In this document: in pieces, positions 35,801-48,352 of the stretch
Position numbering within the stretch: the first letter of the stretch is position 1
How the letters are laid out: the number at the start of each line of letters is the position of its first letter
Assembly: GCA_028564675.1 (NCBI GenBank)
Contig: JAOVVO010000086.1
Location: forward strand, 1-64,000
Direction of reading: 5' to 3'
Source: Onchocerca lupi
Taxonomy: Eukaryota > Nematoda > Chromadorea > Rhabditida > Onchocercidae
Length of the DNA: 64,000 nucleotides
The notes under the pieces: model-generated
What the model was told of the DNA's origin: nothing
The model's database searches: none
Seen by the model: only the letters and a program-made list of their open reading frames with translations
Translations under genes and position numbers: made by a program

Positions 35801-36780
35801 CTGAAATGAATAACATAAATGAGAATTTAAATTTTAAATTAAAAACGATTCAAAAGTAGACTGGGAAATATCCAATTTATGAAAGATATATTAGAGATAT
35901 ATGTTAGATGAATATGCAGAAAAAAATTCAATTTGAATATTTCATTTGATAAAATACGAACAAACAACAAATGTATTTCCTATTTAAACATTTATGTATA
36001 CGATTATATGTTAGAAATATAGTAAACGATTATACGAGTATATGATTATACAATTATACGATTTAATGTAAGTATTACGATTTGATCAAAATTATAAATT
36101 TGCTTCAAATATATTGAAAAAAATTTCTTTATAATACTAGATTTTATTTTTTTTTTTTTTTTTTGCACTATAACTTTCACTAAATATCGATATATCTTAA
36201 TAAGTAAAATTTGTCATTGAAATTATCGAAATTAATCTTTTATACGAATATAACTTTATGAATAAATTTTCAATTTAAATTTAATATTGCTTAATTAGTA
36301 CATATTGTTAAGGAAAATTCTCATTTACAATAATTGAACAATAATAATTTTTATTAAACAAATAATTATTCTTGAAGAAATCGAATTTTGATTTTTGATA
36401 TTTAAAAAATGTAAAATTTCCAAACCAAAAATAAATTCATAATAAAATAATAATGAGAATCAATTGATTCCTCAGCTCAATTAATTCCTAGGCTCAATTG
36501 ATTCCTCGGCTCAATTAATTCCTAGGCTCTTTTTTACTCACCATCAAACAATAATAAAAAAATAGCCTGAAATGTCCCCATTCGATGCAAAATTGCCAGA
36601 AATGACAGCGATCGTCATTGCACTACTTGGAAGAAAATAGCAACAGCGAAGAGAAGCGCGGAAGGCGGAGTTCATCTTCTCTTTAACTTTTCTTTCCGCA
36701 ACCGCAAATTGCTCCGCCCTGGGAAGTTGCGATTCTGATTCCACCGAATTCGCACCAATAACTGCCAATTTTTTGCGATG
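35801..36780 (-). promoter_or_regulatory. kal-1: candidate kal-1 5' exon (36780-36542) and leader intron (36541-35801)
   Basis: On the minus strand 36780-36542 is distinctly GC-richer (for example GCGGAAGGCGGAG on the + strand) and ends in GATG/GTGAGTAA, a near-consensus splice donor. The kal-1 coding exon is preceded by TTCATTTCAG, a strong acceptor, cut after 35801. Joining the two gives a leader exon plus 21 bases before the ATG at 35779. That joint puts an ATG that forms the last codon of the upstream exon (36544-36542) in frame with kal-1, adding MIKVALIT before MKQF. The acceptor could instead take a spliced leader. No transcript evidence is available. Confidence 0.55.
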
Positions 36781-37660
36781 TATTTGATATCGCGGTTGTT
36801 ACAAGCAATCTTAACATCTCCCGCGATATCATTCTCTATAGTTTACTACCGCTATTGGACTTTAATACTTTTATCAGCCTTGTACTAGATTAATACCGAG
36901 GCTATTTTGAGCAATCTTGACATCCCCCAACGGTACTATTCACCATAATCTACTATCGTTATTGATTTTAATACCTTTATCAGTTTTGTACCTTTATCAG
37001 TTAATAGCACGGCTGTTACGACCAATCTTAACATCTCCCGCGGTACCATTCTCTATGGTTTACTACCGCTATTGATTTTAATACTTTCATCAGTCTTGTA
37101 CTACGTTGATACCGTGATTATTATGAGCAGTCTTGGAATCTCTCGTGGTACCATTTATCACCGTTCATTTACCGTTATCAATTTTTCTGCTGTTACCAAT
37201 TTGATATCATTTCTCATGTCTTCTGCGACACCGATATTTGGTACCTTCTGATACCATGATATCATGGCTATCATGAGCAGTCTTGATAGACACCTCAAAC
37301 GGTATCATCATCCATATCTTGCTATTGTTATCAACTTTTATCAATCTTATAATTGGTTGATAATGTAATTGCAATAAGCAACCTTAACATCGCATACTTG
37401 CTACCAGTACCAACTTTAATACCTTTATCAGTTTTAAAATTAGGTTGACATCATAATTATGAATAGTTTTGACACCTCCCATGGAACCATTCTTCTTGAT
37501 TTATTATCGCTACAGACTTTAAAATTCTACTGATATCATGATAATCATGGTTAGTCGTAAGATCTTACCGCGGTGCTATTATCCATGTCTTGCTACCGCT
37601 ATCAATTTTAATTCTTATCAATCTTGATACTGAAAACAATCATAATGCTGTTAATTAATG
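36781..37660. repeat. decayed ~85-150-bp satellite-like array upstream of kal-1
   Basis: About eight imperfect units carrying CAATCTTAACATCTCCCGCG, GGTACCATTCTCTATGGTTT, ACTACCGCTATTGATTTTAA and TACTTTTATCAG..TTGTAC. Anchor copies start near 36806, 36912, 37023, 37128, 37278, 37379, 37464 and 37551. It is less AT-rich than its surroundings and directly abuts the candidate kal-1 5' exon. Confidence 0.85.
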
Positions 37661-38219
37661 CTATCACAGGTTGTGTCCCTATTATAATCTGATATCTTTA
37701 TCACCAAACCATTTGCTACCACCTTTATTGCACCTTTATTACCAATTGCTACCATCATTTACCTACCATATTCCCAATCTTTCGAATAATTTTAACCGTT
37801 ATTCGACATGGAATAACAGGTTTTTTTTTTCGTCTTCCAAAAGATTTGAATGAATTTGAGTGAAGGAGTAGTTAAGACAACTATTCATATTGTCACAAGG
37901 TGATGCATTTTACAATTTGATTGGTTTTAAAAAATTTGAAAAGCAATTAAGTCATCAAAATGTCATCCTAAAATGCACGTAACATGAATCGAATTTATTT
38001 GAAACGAATTTTGGACAAAAAAGAAAAAATGATAGAAATAATAAAAATTGAAATTGAAAAATACACCAAAAATGTTTGATTGTTTTCTTTTAAGCCAATA
38101 AACTTCCTCATCTTTTGGTGTGAATCTTCCTTTTTTTTTTTTTTTAATTTTAAAAAATAAATTTCAGTCAGTTTTTTAAAACTTTTTCGTTTTTTCCATC
38201 TTAAATTTGTTTGATGAAA

Positions 38220-38430
38220 TAATGATAATACTCAATTAAGATTGAATCATAATGGAACTTAGTTCTAACAAATCATATCAGCACTAATTAGACAATGCTA
38301 ATTACCTTAATTCATTTAAAATGTTAATGATAATGCTCAACCGAGATCAAATCATAACGAATCGAGATCAATTCGTTTTGATAAGTTCCATCTGCACTAA
38401 TTGGGTGGTGTTAATTAATCAATCCGCATG
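38220..38430. repeat. 105-bp imperfect tandem duplication
   Basis: TAATGATAAT.CTCAA followed by GAT..AATCATAA, AA.TT.CAT and GCACTAATT recurs with a period of 105 (starts at 38220 and 38325). Confidence 0.75.
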
Positions 38431-39347
38431 ATTATTTGACTGATAACATCATGGATCCTTTTTTTTTTTTAAATTATTTAAAAAATGACAAATATTTCAC
38501 ATTTATTAAGACAAATTCAGAAATTTATAAAATTGCAGACTGAAATTCAAATATTTATTAGAGGAAAAAATTGCTTCCGGAAAATAATTTCTGGCTTTTG
38601 TACTAACCGAATTTCCATAGAAAGGATTCCATATTTTGAAATATTTTTATTAACTTAATATTAACCATTAATTGCTAATATTATGATATTATTACCATTA
38701 TCATTGGTTAAATTGCTTATCAATTCTACCAAAAAAAATTTCCGGATTCCTCTAATTTTCCGGATTTCTTTCTGAATTTCTATCAGGAATTGCATTTTTA
38801 CGAAATAACGATAATAACTACTTGTGTACTCTATTACGATCAATATTGCTTTAGATTACAAATGGTCACAATGATACTTATCACCATTGTTAATATTTAA
38901 ATTAAATTATGATTATAGTTATCATTATTATAATAATTATCATTATTATCATTTATTTGTATAAATCTTTGATATAATTATCAGAAGATTATTATTATTT
39001 TTTTCACAAAAGTTCAATTTCTCAATTGCTAATATTAAAATTATATTATTATTATTATTGTTGTTGTTGTTGTTAGCTAAATTATAAAATTATTGAGGTG
39101 AAAATTTAAAATATATTTTATTTAAATTTCTTTTTTTTCTGCATAAATTAATTCATTTTATTTTAACTTAACAATTCCTTCTATTTTTTTATTTTTTCCT
39201 TTCAATATAAAAGATGAAGAGTTTTTTCTTATTTTTTGCAATTAATATTTTAAATTTATTAAAGTCTTCGAAGTATAGTTAAAATATTTAAATGAAATAA
39301 ATAATAAATTTTGAAAATTGGAAAGAAATTCCGATATATTCAAATAA

Positions 39348-39376
39348 TTAGTTAGTTAGTTAGTTAGTTAGTTAGT
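39348..39376. repeat. (TTAG)n tetranucleotide run
   Basis: About seven TTAG/TAGT units. This is not the nematode telomere hexamer TTAGGC, so I do not read it as telomeric. Nearby are (TTA)n/(TTG)n at 39050-39075 and (ATT)n at 39885-39908. Confidence 0.95.
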
Positions 39377-42109
39377 AAATAGTAATCGTAATAGTAATAG
39401 TTGACAAGTTTTAATTATTAACGATGAAATCTCGCCTATTATAGACTATAAATTTGTTCCTTCTTATTATTAAAATGAATCAATTTTATTCATTTCTCTC
39501 GTTTGCTTATGCAAATTAGATATTTATCAATTAATATACATCGATGAGATTTTCTGAAAATTACGCATTTCTCTGCGAATTAAATGTTTAGAAATTTCAT
39601 AAATAATTTGAAGAAAAATATTGTTTAAAAAAAATGAACAAAAATAAAAGTGAATTGACTTAAAATGAATGATTAATATTGCCAAAATTTTAAAAATGAT
39701 GAAATTTTGTACCAATAAATTGCTTATTTATATCAAGAGGGTTAAAAAGAAAGCGATTATCAGTGTAAAGTTGTATTATTTGTTAGAAAAGATTGGATTG
39801 ATTATAATTTTGGGAATCAAAAATAATTGCAATTAGGTTGGAATATTAAAAAAAAAAACTTTAAATAGAAAAAAAGCTTGTGTCATTATTATTATTATTA
39901 TTATTATTGTTACAATATCATTTATTGATTGCCGCGATCGCTTTTTTGTAAGTTACCAGAAAAAATTGCAATAATCAATAAATGATGCAGTAACAGTATC
40001 CTTATAAAATAGTATCAAAAAATGAATTTGTATGCTATTTTCGCAAGATAAAAATGGAAATTTCTGCAATTCGACAAATTTAATTTCAAAGGAATTTGTT
40101 GGGTAATTTTTCGGATAATTTCCAATAAATACCTGATAATTCTTCAAAGGTAAAGTATAAAAGATGGAAAGAAAAGTTGAAGACTAAATTCTCATTAAAA
40201 GAGATCATAGTTGAAATCAAACATCAAAGGTCAATCTTAAAGTGATCACAATCATTGAGGATAATTTTCACGATGATGATCATCGATATGTATAGTTATG
40301 GGAGGAGGGGGTGAATAGTTGACAGGAGTAGTTGACATTTCCCAAAACGATAGTGGAGAGAATTGATAACGATCAAATATGCAGAACTAATTGAGACAGG
40401 TATGACAGGTTAATGAGGATAGCTAAATACCACAAAATATCGTACAATTGCATAATGATAGATTTCTTTGATATATCAAAGCGACAATGATAAGCGTTAC
40501 TGATATTATCACTACGACGACAAATTCTCTTCTCTTACTAATTAAACATAATTTTGAGTATTAATTTGAAATTGGAAAATTTTGAACATTAATTTTAAAT
40601 TTATTTATCTCTTCATATTTATAGTCGTATTTTTTATCGTTTCCGGTAATCCGGAAATGAAGAAGGAAACGCCATAAACTGTTCAAGTTTTTGTCGGCAA
40701 TTCGGAAAAGAACAGATATTATAAAATTATAGAATGTTTCAATTTGTCAGATTTGTCGTCTACTTAAAGTTCTACTAATTAAACGGAATTTCGACATTAA
40801 TTTAAAAATTCATCTACGGCTATCTATTTTGCCGGTAATCCGGAATTGAAGAAGGAAGACTCGGATTCTTATCGGCAATCCGGAAATGAAAATGTAATAC
40901 TCTGAAATATTGTAATTTTTCAAATCTATCGTCTATTTAGATTTCTTTCTCATTGCATTTCTCTTTTTTTTTGTATGATAAATAATATAAAAAAAAAAAA
41001 AAAAAAAAAAAGATTTGAAAATACAGTAATTTTGGGTTTATTTAAATAAAGAGAAAAGTTTTTAAAAAAAAATCGAAAAAAGAAAAAAATGAAAATTCAA
41101 ATTAAATAATGTGATTAGTAGCTCTGTGATTAGTGATATTAGCTTGATGAAATTATCAGATACCATATCAGATATCGGTTTCCCAAAAATAAAGTTACAT
41201 AATAATTCCGGTAATAACCGGAATGATTATCTGATCGAAAATGATGTATTCAATTTTAACATATTGATTTTTTTCAGTTATAAAATAATGTTCTGAATTA
41301 TACAATAAATTTACAATCAAGAATAATGTAATTCAATTTTTGATCTTTCCAATCATATCAAGCAGTATTTTCCGGATCATCGAGTGATTTAACGATCAAG
41401 AATAAAATCTATCCAATTTTGATCTTTCCAAGGAATACTTTTCGAGTTAAGTAGAGAAAATCGATTTTTTATAATAATAAAAAGTTTGGAAAAAAAAAGC
41501 ATTTCATATCAATAGAATCGATTAGTTTTTATTCTATTTTCTACTGGCATTATTATAACTTCATAAAATACTTAATAGGCAGCAAGAAATTCAAAATAAA
41601 ATTTAAACATAAAATTGATTTGTTTCCTGAATTTGATTACATTTCGATCGTCTTAAACTTAATTTTTGAAATGATTACGATAAAAATTCGGAAGCAAAAA
41701 TTTTTTATTTATATTTTTTATTTTATTTTATTTTTTATTTTTTTTTTTTTGCATTCCAAATCTTTTCAAAAGAAAATTCATTTTGTAAATTAAATTAAAC
41801 AACAAAAAATTAAATCAAACTCAGGAAAAAAAAAGGAAAGTGGGAAAAACAAGTTTTGTTGAAAATTTACCCAGATTAATTATGATTTTATTTTATAGCA
41901 CATTTTTCATCTTTCTTTTTTTTCTTTTTTTTTTTTCTGAAAAATTTTGCAAAAATGCAAAAGTAATAAACAATTTACAATCTTTATTAGTATCAAACCT
42001 TTCTGATTAGAAAGCTTTAATTCCACTTTAGTATTCAGCGGTATTTCTACAATAAAATGCATTATGAATATTGCGTACTTATAAATAAAGTGCTTTTTAG
42101 ATGAGTACT

Positions 42110-42410
42110 TCAAGCGATATTCGTATAAGTGGATGATTGTCCTTGCGTAATTCGCATATTTCTCGGATTCTGAATCGCAACATAATATTACATGTTGATA
42201 AAAATATAAAGTCGTTGGAAAATTTTGAAAAAAAAAAAAAAGAGTAGCATCCAAATAAGTAGATGATGTTCTTGCGTCATCCGATATTTCATAATTGTCC
42301 TTACGTCATTCCGGATCTTTCAGATTCTGAATCTCAACTTCAATAGCATCCGATAAGTGGATGATGTTCTTGCATCATTCTATATCGTTCGGATTCTGAA
42401 TCTTGGATAA
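42110..42410. repeat. ~115-bp tandem repeats, three imperfect copies
   Basis: The units share AAGT.GATGATGTTCTTGCGT, CATTC..ATAT.T..CGGATT and CTGAATC.CAAC blocks, beginning near 42120, 42255 and 42350. A partial extra half-unit (GTCCTTACGTCATTCCGGAT) sits at about 42297. Confidence 0.7.
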
Positions 42411-45314
42411 AGAATTGTTCAATATTCAATAAATTAATATTTCATGTTAACAAGAAATAGAATGATGATGAATATTTCAAATTTCAATTTATAGAAAAAG
42501 AATTGTTTAGTATTATTTAAATTGAATTATAAAAATATTTGTTCATTTTTTCTTAAATTACTAATTAAAAAAATTAAATTAACTACTTTAAAAAAAAAAA
42601 AGTTTAGATTTTTAGTTTAAAAAGTAACTTCTTGAAATTAGAGAGCACAGTTGAATAGAAGTCATCGAAGAAATTTTCATTCTCTTCAATTTGAATGGAA
42701 AATTGAATTTTTATCATCAAAATTTGAAATTTCGTGAAAATCATTGCAACAGCATGAATTATTAAAGACGATGAATCGCACTGAATTGAACTTTTAAAAC
42801 TTTTTTCGCTATTATGAGAGGTTATTAAATTATTCATTTTCTTGCTCTCAGCATACTCCATTTTTCCATCTTTCATAAATTTTGTAAAATTATTCCGGAA
42901 GTTATGAAATTCCGGTTTTCAAATATTGCAAGAATTTTACATTATATTAGAAAAAAAATTTTTTAAATGAGATTGAAAAAAAAGAGATGAAAGGAAAAAA
43001 ATTTAACAAACTAAAAAAAAATTAACAAATTTATTACTAAAAAAAAATGCAATTGATTGAAATTTTTGGCGAAATGAAAAATTTTAAATATATTTTGCAA
43101 TAAAAATATGAATTCAAATTAAATATTTTCAAATTAATTGCTCTTAATTAAAAATCAATTCATTATACTGAACAAGAGATATTTATCACATAAAAATGCT
43201 TCAAAATAATCAATTAAATTACTCAAGAATTATAATCTTTATAAGAGGAATGATAATCATTTATTGAATTGCGACAATTGCGCCATCTAAAAAAAAAAAA
43301 AAAAAAGAATTCATTTTAAACCTTTCCTTTGCAAGATTGTAATATTTGTCAAATAAATCAGCTAAAAAAAGAAGAAAAGTTCATCTGTAACAAATAATTT
43401 TGGGAAGATGGAGGATATTTACCTGAAGAGCAACATCTTGTCACCTTTTGTGCTCCGATGCTGTGACAATCAAATTGCTGTGACAACAGGGGGTCAACCA
43501 ACAAACTTCCCGCTGAACAATGACTAATTTACCTGAGGAAATACTTGAAGATGAAAAATGTCCATCAAAAAGTTTATTAGAAAAACGATAAACTCACTCA
43601 TACAAATTTATCAACCTTTCATTTTTCTTTTTTCCTTTTTTTTTCTTTTAACACATCTAAAGAAATTTTTGGTCAATTTCAGAAAAAAAAAAAAAAAAAA
43701 TTAATTTTTCGAAAATAAAGTGATGAAAAAAATTGAAAAAAAAACGATGAAATTTTAAAATAGCATTAAATTTGATTATTAATAATATGAAGTTTATTTT
43801 CTTAAAATTCAAAAAAAAAAAAAAGAAAATTCACAATTTGATAATTTGAATAAAAGTAAGTTTTTCAAATATTAACAAATTTTTGTTGATAATGATTTGA
43901 TCTTCTTTTCGTAAAATTTGAAGATTCATAAAATTGGATAATTTGAAAAGAAAAAAAAAAGAAAAAAAAAACAAGATTTTAAAATATCATTGAATTTTAG
44001 TAAACGATAATTTAAGACACTTTTGATAAGTTCGACGGTACGAAATTGGATAATTTCAAAAGAGATAAAAATTTTCAAAATTTCTTCAAAATTAAAATAA
44101 AATTGATTTGAGGTCTTGTTTTTTTGCGAAATATTTAAAAGTCAACTTTTTTTTTTTCGCAAAATTAAATTACATATAAGCTAGCTGTTCTCATTAGATG
44201 AAATGCTCGAAATTTACGAAAATTCGTTTATTTAAATTTTTTTGGTGCAAAAAACGAAACGAATTACTTAATTTGGCGTAAACATTCAAGTAATCATGAA
44301 CGATTATTCTTCCTAGTCAAACATTTTTTCCTCATTTTTTTTTTTGAGGAACTTAAAAAAACCACAATTATTGCTAATTAAAAATCGAAAAGAGACAATC
44401 TTTAGTTTTGCATAATTAATTAGTTGATTAAGTTGGTATAAATAATTAGTTAATTCTTCTCAATAAAATCATAACTGAGCAAGGAATTAAAATGATTTTT
44501 TTCTTTTTTTCAATTCATCTCTAAATAAACTTTAAAAATTAACAAAAAAAAAAAAAAAAAAAAAACCTGAATAATCGATAATTTCCGAATGCATTTTATC
44601 AAAGTTGCTATAATATCTTTGGCGAAAAGGAAAAAAAAAAAGACGCAAATTAATCCAAATAATCTATATTTCATTAAAAAAAAAAAAAAGTTTACTTTAC
44701 AGTATCCGGATTTATTCAAATCAGGATTATTGTCGGCTCAATACAATTGCTAATCTTATATTATTGAAAAGTACCATCAACTTGACACAATTTTTTTCTT
44801 TTTGATTATTTTGAATTTGAATTTTCTAATCATTTTGAATACTTTTTGAATTTTAATCATTAAAAAATCAAATATGTAGAAAATGCCATTACAATTAATA
44901 TATTTTCTTATTATATTGTAATAATCAAAATTTTAAATTTTCAATTCAAATGATTATTACAAGAAAAATCAATATAATCAAAAAGATGAAAAAAAATCAA
45001 ACATATGAACAAAAATGAAATATAAAATCAAAAAATGATCAAAATCATCAAAAATATTTTCTGATATGAAAAAAATAAAAATAAATGAATAAATAAATAA
45101 ACTGATTGCTATTTTTTAAATTATTATTATAAAAATAAGCAAACAACGAATAACCAAATTTAAAATTTCCTAAAATTTTAAGTTTTAATGCATCGCGCAA
45201 ACAAATAACATTCAAATTCAAAGTTTTTCTTTAAAATTTCAAATTTTCAAAACTATCATTCAAAATACTATCAAATTATATTATATATTTGTACATATTA
45301 TAAATCAATTTCCA

Positions 45315-45402
45315 CTGATATATTCACTTGGATATGTTGGAATATTTACGTGGACATATTGGAATATTCACGTGAATACGTTGGAATATTCACGGAAAAC
45401 GT
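45315..45402. repeat. 24-bp tandem repeat with CACGTG E-boxes
   Basis: Three to four units of TTGGAATATTCACGTGAATA. The unit includes the palindrome ATTCACGTGAAT and thus an E-box. It lies in the kal-1/sur-6 spacer. Confidence 0.85.
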
Positions 45403-48321
45403 TTTATTTCATATGTCATCAGAAAAAATGTGCAAAATAAGGAATAAACAAAAGATAGAATCGTTTTGAAAAATAAATTTACGAGAAAATGACGATTGAT
45501 AGATAGGAATTGATACGTTTTAATAGGCGTAGAAACGACGAATGGGTTATCGATAATCTGATAACGAGCAGACTAATCAATCGCTGATTTATTGCTAAAT
45601 TTGATGAAAATTACGGTAAAACCGGATCAGCAATTTTCTTCTCAAATCATTTTGCTCGTTTCACCCTTCAGCCATTCCAATTACAATCATTTTATTTCAT
45701 TTCATTCCATTTCCAATTTTATAACTTCTTTTAATTACTACCTTTCTTCTCATTAATTGGATGTTATTGGTTTGTTGTTACAGCAATTTCTTAAACTTCT
45801 GACATCAGATTGTTTATTTTCGTATATTGCAATCTGGAAATATTTTAAAATAATCTTATTCGAATAATAAAATTACGTAAAGAAACAAATAGTTTTATGC
45901 TTGCTATTCAAAATTAAATTAAATTAAAATATATTAAAATATTTACTTGGGAAAAGTTTATTGCTAATTTGGATGGCGATCAAAGTCGCGATAGAATTCG
46001 TCATTTCGAGAATTTATCATGAAAATTAGTTGGGAAAAAAATTTTTTTTTTTTTTTTGACTAAAAAAATTCCTGAAATCTTTTTGTTTTTTCTTTCATCC
46101 GTTTAAAATTGATGAATTGTTATTCGTAAAAATTTTACTCAGTTTTTTTCTCACGATTTTTTTTCTTTTTTGAAACAAAATTTCAAGTTTTTATTGAAAA
46201 AATCACTCTTATCATCATTTCAAATCATTTAAATCAATTCTTTTGCTTTGCATTTTCTTCCATTTTTCGACATTCGTTTTTATCATAAATTATTTCAGCT
46301 TTATTCCTTTCCTGTATTTAATTATTATATTTCTTTCCTATTATATTAGGTTAATCAATTTTTACTTTCAATTTATGTTAAGGCTTTTAGTTTACTTTTG
46401 CAGATTTATTTGAGATTACGTTTGCAAGTTTTTTTTACGACTATTTTTGTTTTTATAAGTTTGTTTTATTACAGGTTTTCTGAGAAATTAAGCTTTATTA
46501 CAAGTTTTCTGAAAACTAACTTTTGCAAATTTGCTTTGCATGTCTATGCAAAATGTGAGCAATTTTAAATTTTACAAATCATATTTCTAATTACAACTAA
46601 TATATCGTAACTTATCGAAATAACAGAATTTGATTGCAAAAATTATCACTAGAATATCAATTATCAGTTATCAAACTATCATTTTTTTTTTTTTTTTTAT
46701 CAAAAAAAGTTCTATCAGCAGTAGAACGCAATCGTATATTCCTAAGTGTTACAATACGAAAATAGAAGACACTTGTTGAATTGAATAATTAAAAATTTAA
46801 ATAACGAAGAAATTAAAATCATTGATTGAACTTAGTTAAAAATTATGTCTTGAATTAAAAAGATGACTTTTGTTTTCTGAATTGCATTTGACAGATCTTA
46901 GATGGCAATAAAATGATAAAATCTGTATTTGAAAATGGTTGTTATACTTAAATTGGAAATGGAAATAGGATACTAAAAATTGATGTGTGAATTGGGTAGG
47001 AGGAGATGGTGCTAAGGTTTGAAACATGGAATTGCCGTAGAAAAGGTTTTTCGAAAATTGATAAAGAATGGATTGAAAGGAAATAAATCTTATCACTAAT
47101 TTTTTCCAATACAAGATTTACTAATTATTTAATTACTTTAAAAAAAAATTAACTGATAAAAAACTTTAAAAGTCAAATAAATGATAAATAACAACGTTTA
47201 AACAATAAATGAGAAATAAACAAGAAGACAAGTGACCTGAATGAAAATGCTAAGTGATCCCAACGATTTCTATAAGAGTTTTAATCATAATCATTTAATC
47301 AATTTTATCAATTATCAATTTATATATGAGTTTATATTACTGTAATCGATTTTCATTCTTATTATTAACATAAATAATGTATTCAATAAGCTATGAAAGA
47401 ATTTCCGCAACATTTTTGAATTTTATGGAAATAATTTTAGTTAAATTTAATAAATTTTCAATATTATATTTTTAAGTAAAAATTTTGTGATAATTTGTTC
47501 GATAATTTTTTTTTTTTGGCGTAAATTAAGTAGTTTAATTAAGATAAATTAAGCAGAAATGCGATTGAGATGAAAATATATATTTTAATAAACTAATTGC
47601 AATCTTTGATCAATCTTAGGAATTTCATGCAAATTGATAATGTCACTCCTTAATCATTGATGATAAGTCGATATGACCATTGGTAATTTGATAAGCAGAT
47701 GCATTAGCCGTAATGATATTGATAATTTGATAAGTAAATGGGTTGAGCGGAATGATTTGATAATGACTGATACATTTGACTTTTTTTGACCTTATTGATA
47801 AAAGATTTAACTTATGCAAAGTTAGAAATTTAGTCTACTACAATTGACAACTTAATCAACTTATTAAATTTCAATAAATAATGAAATATTTATTTGAAAT
47901 GATAATTCAGCTTTTGAATCATATTTATCAGTTTTTTTTATCATTGATAGATGAGTTCTGAAAGTTTCTACCGTAAATATTGACAATGAAAACTTCTGAA
48001 GAAATTGTTATCTAAATTTAGCAAAAGTCGCATTTCTTCATTTTTAATTAGTCTAATCTATATTAATTAGTTGATCAATTTGGTTGATTATTTATCGATT
48101 GAATAATGATGAGCAAATGTTCCGTAGTGAAGCATACTTCGGATGAGCTTTTAACATTTTCGAAAAGCAATATATGCAAATTTCCTCATCTTGAAATGAT
48201 GGGCCAAAAGGGTCCAAGCGACTAGAAGTAAAATGAAGTGGAAGTAGCTTTTCGAGGCCCAGCAATTAATGATTTATTGATTCATTTCATTTTCGAGGGA
48301 TGATGCATTTTGCGCAATTGA

Positions 48322-48352
<31 letters not shown>

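Noticed and set aside
36544..36768. Minus-strand 75-codon frame MAVIGANSVESESQL in the GC-rich patch
   Set aside because: It stops two bases before the donor and cannot continue into kal-1; the patch is better read as an untranslated leader exon.
39348..39376. TTAG tetranucleotide run as telomeric sequence
   Set aside because: Nematode telomeres are TTAGGC repeats; this is a short tetranucleotide microsatellite inside a gene-bearing region.
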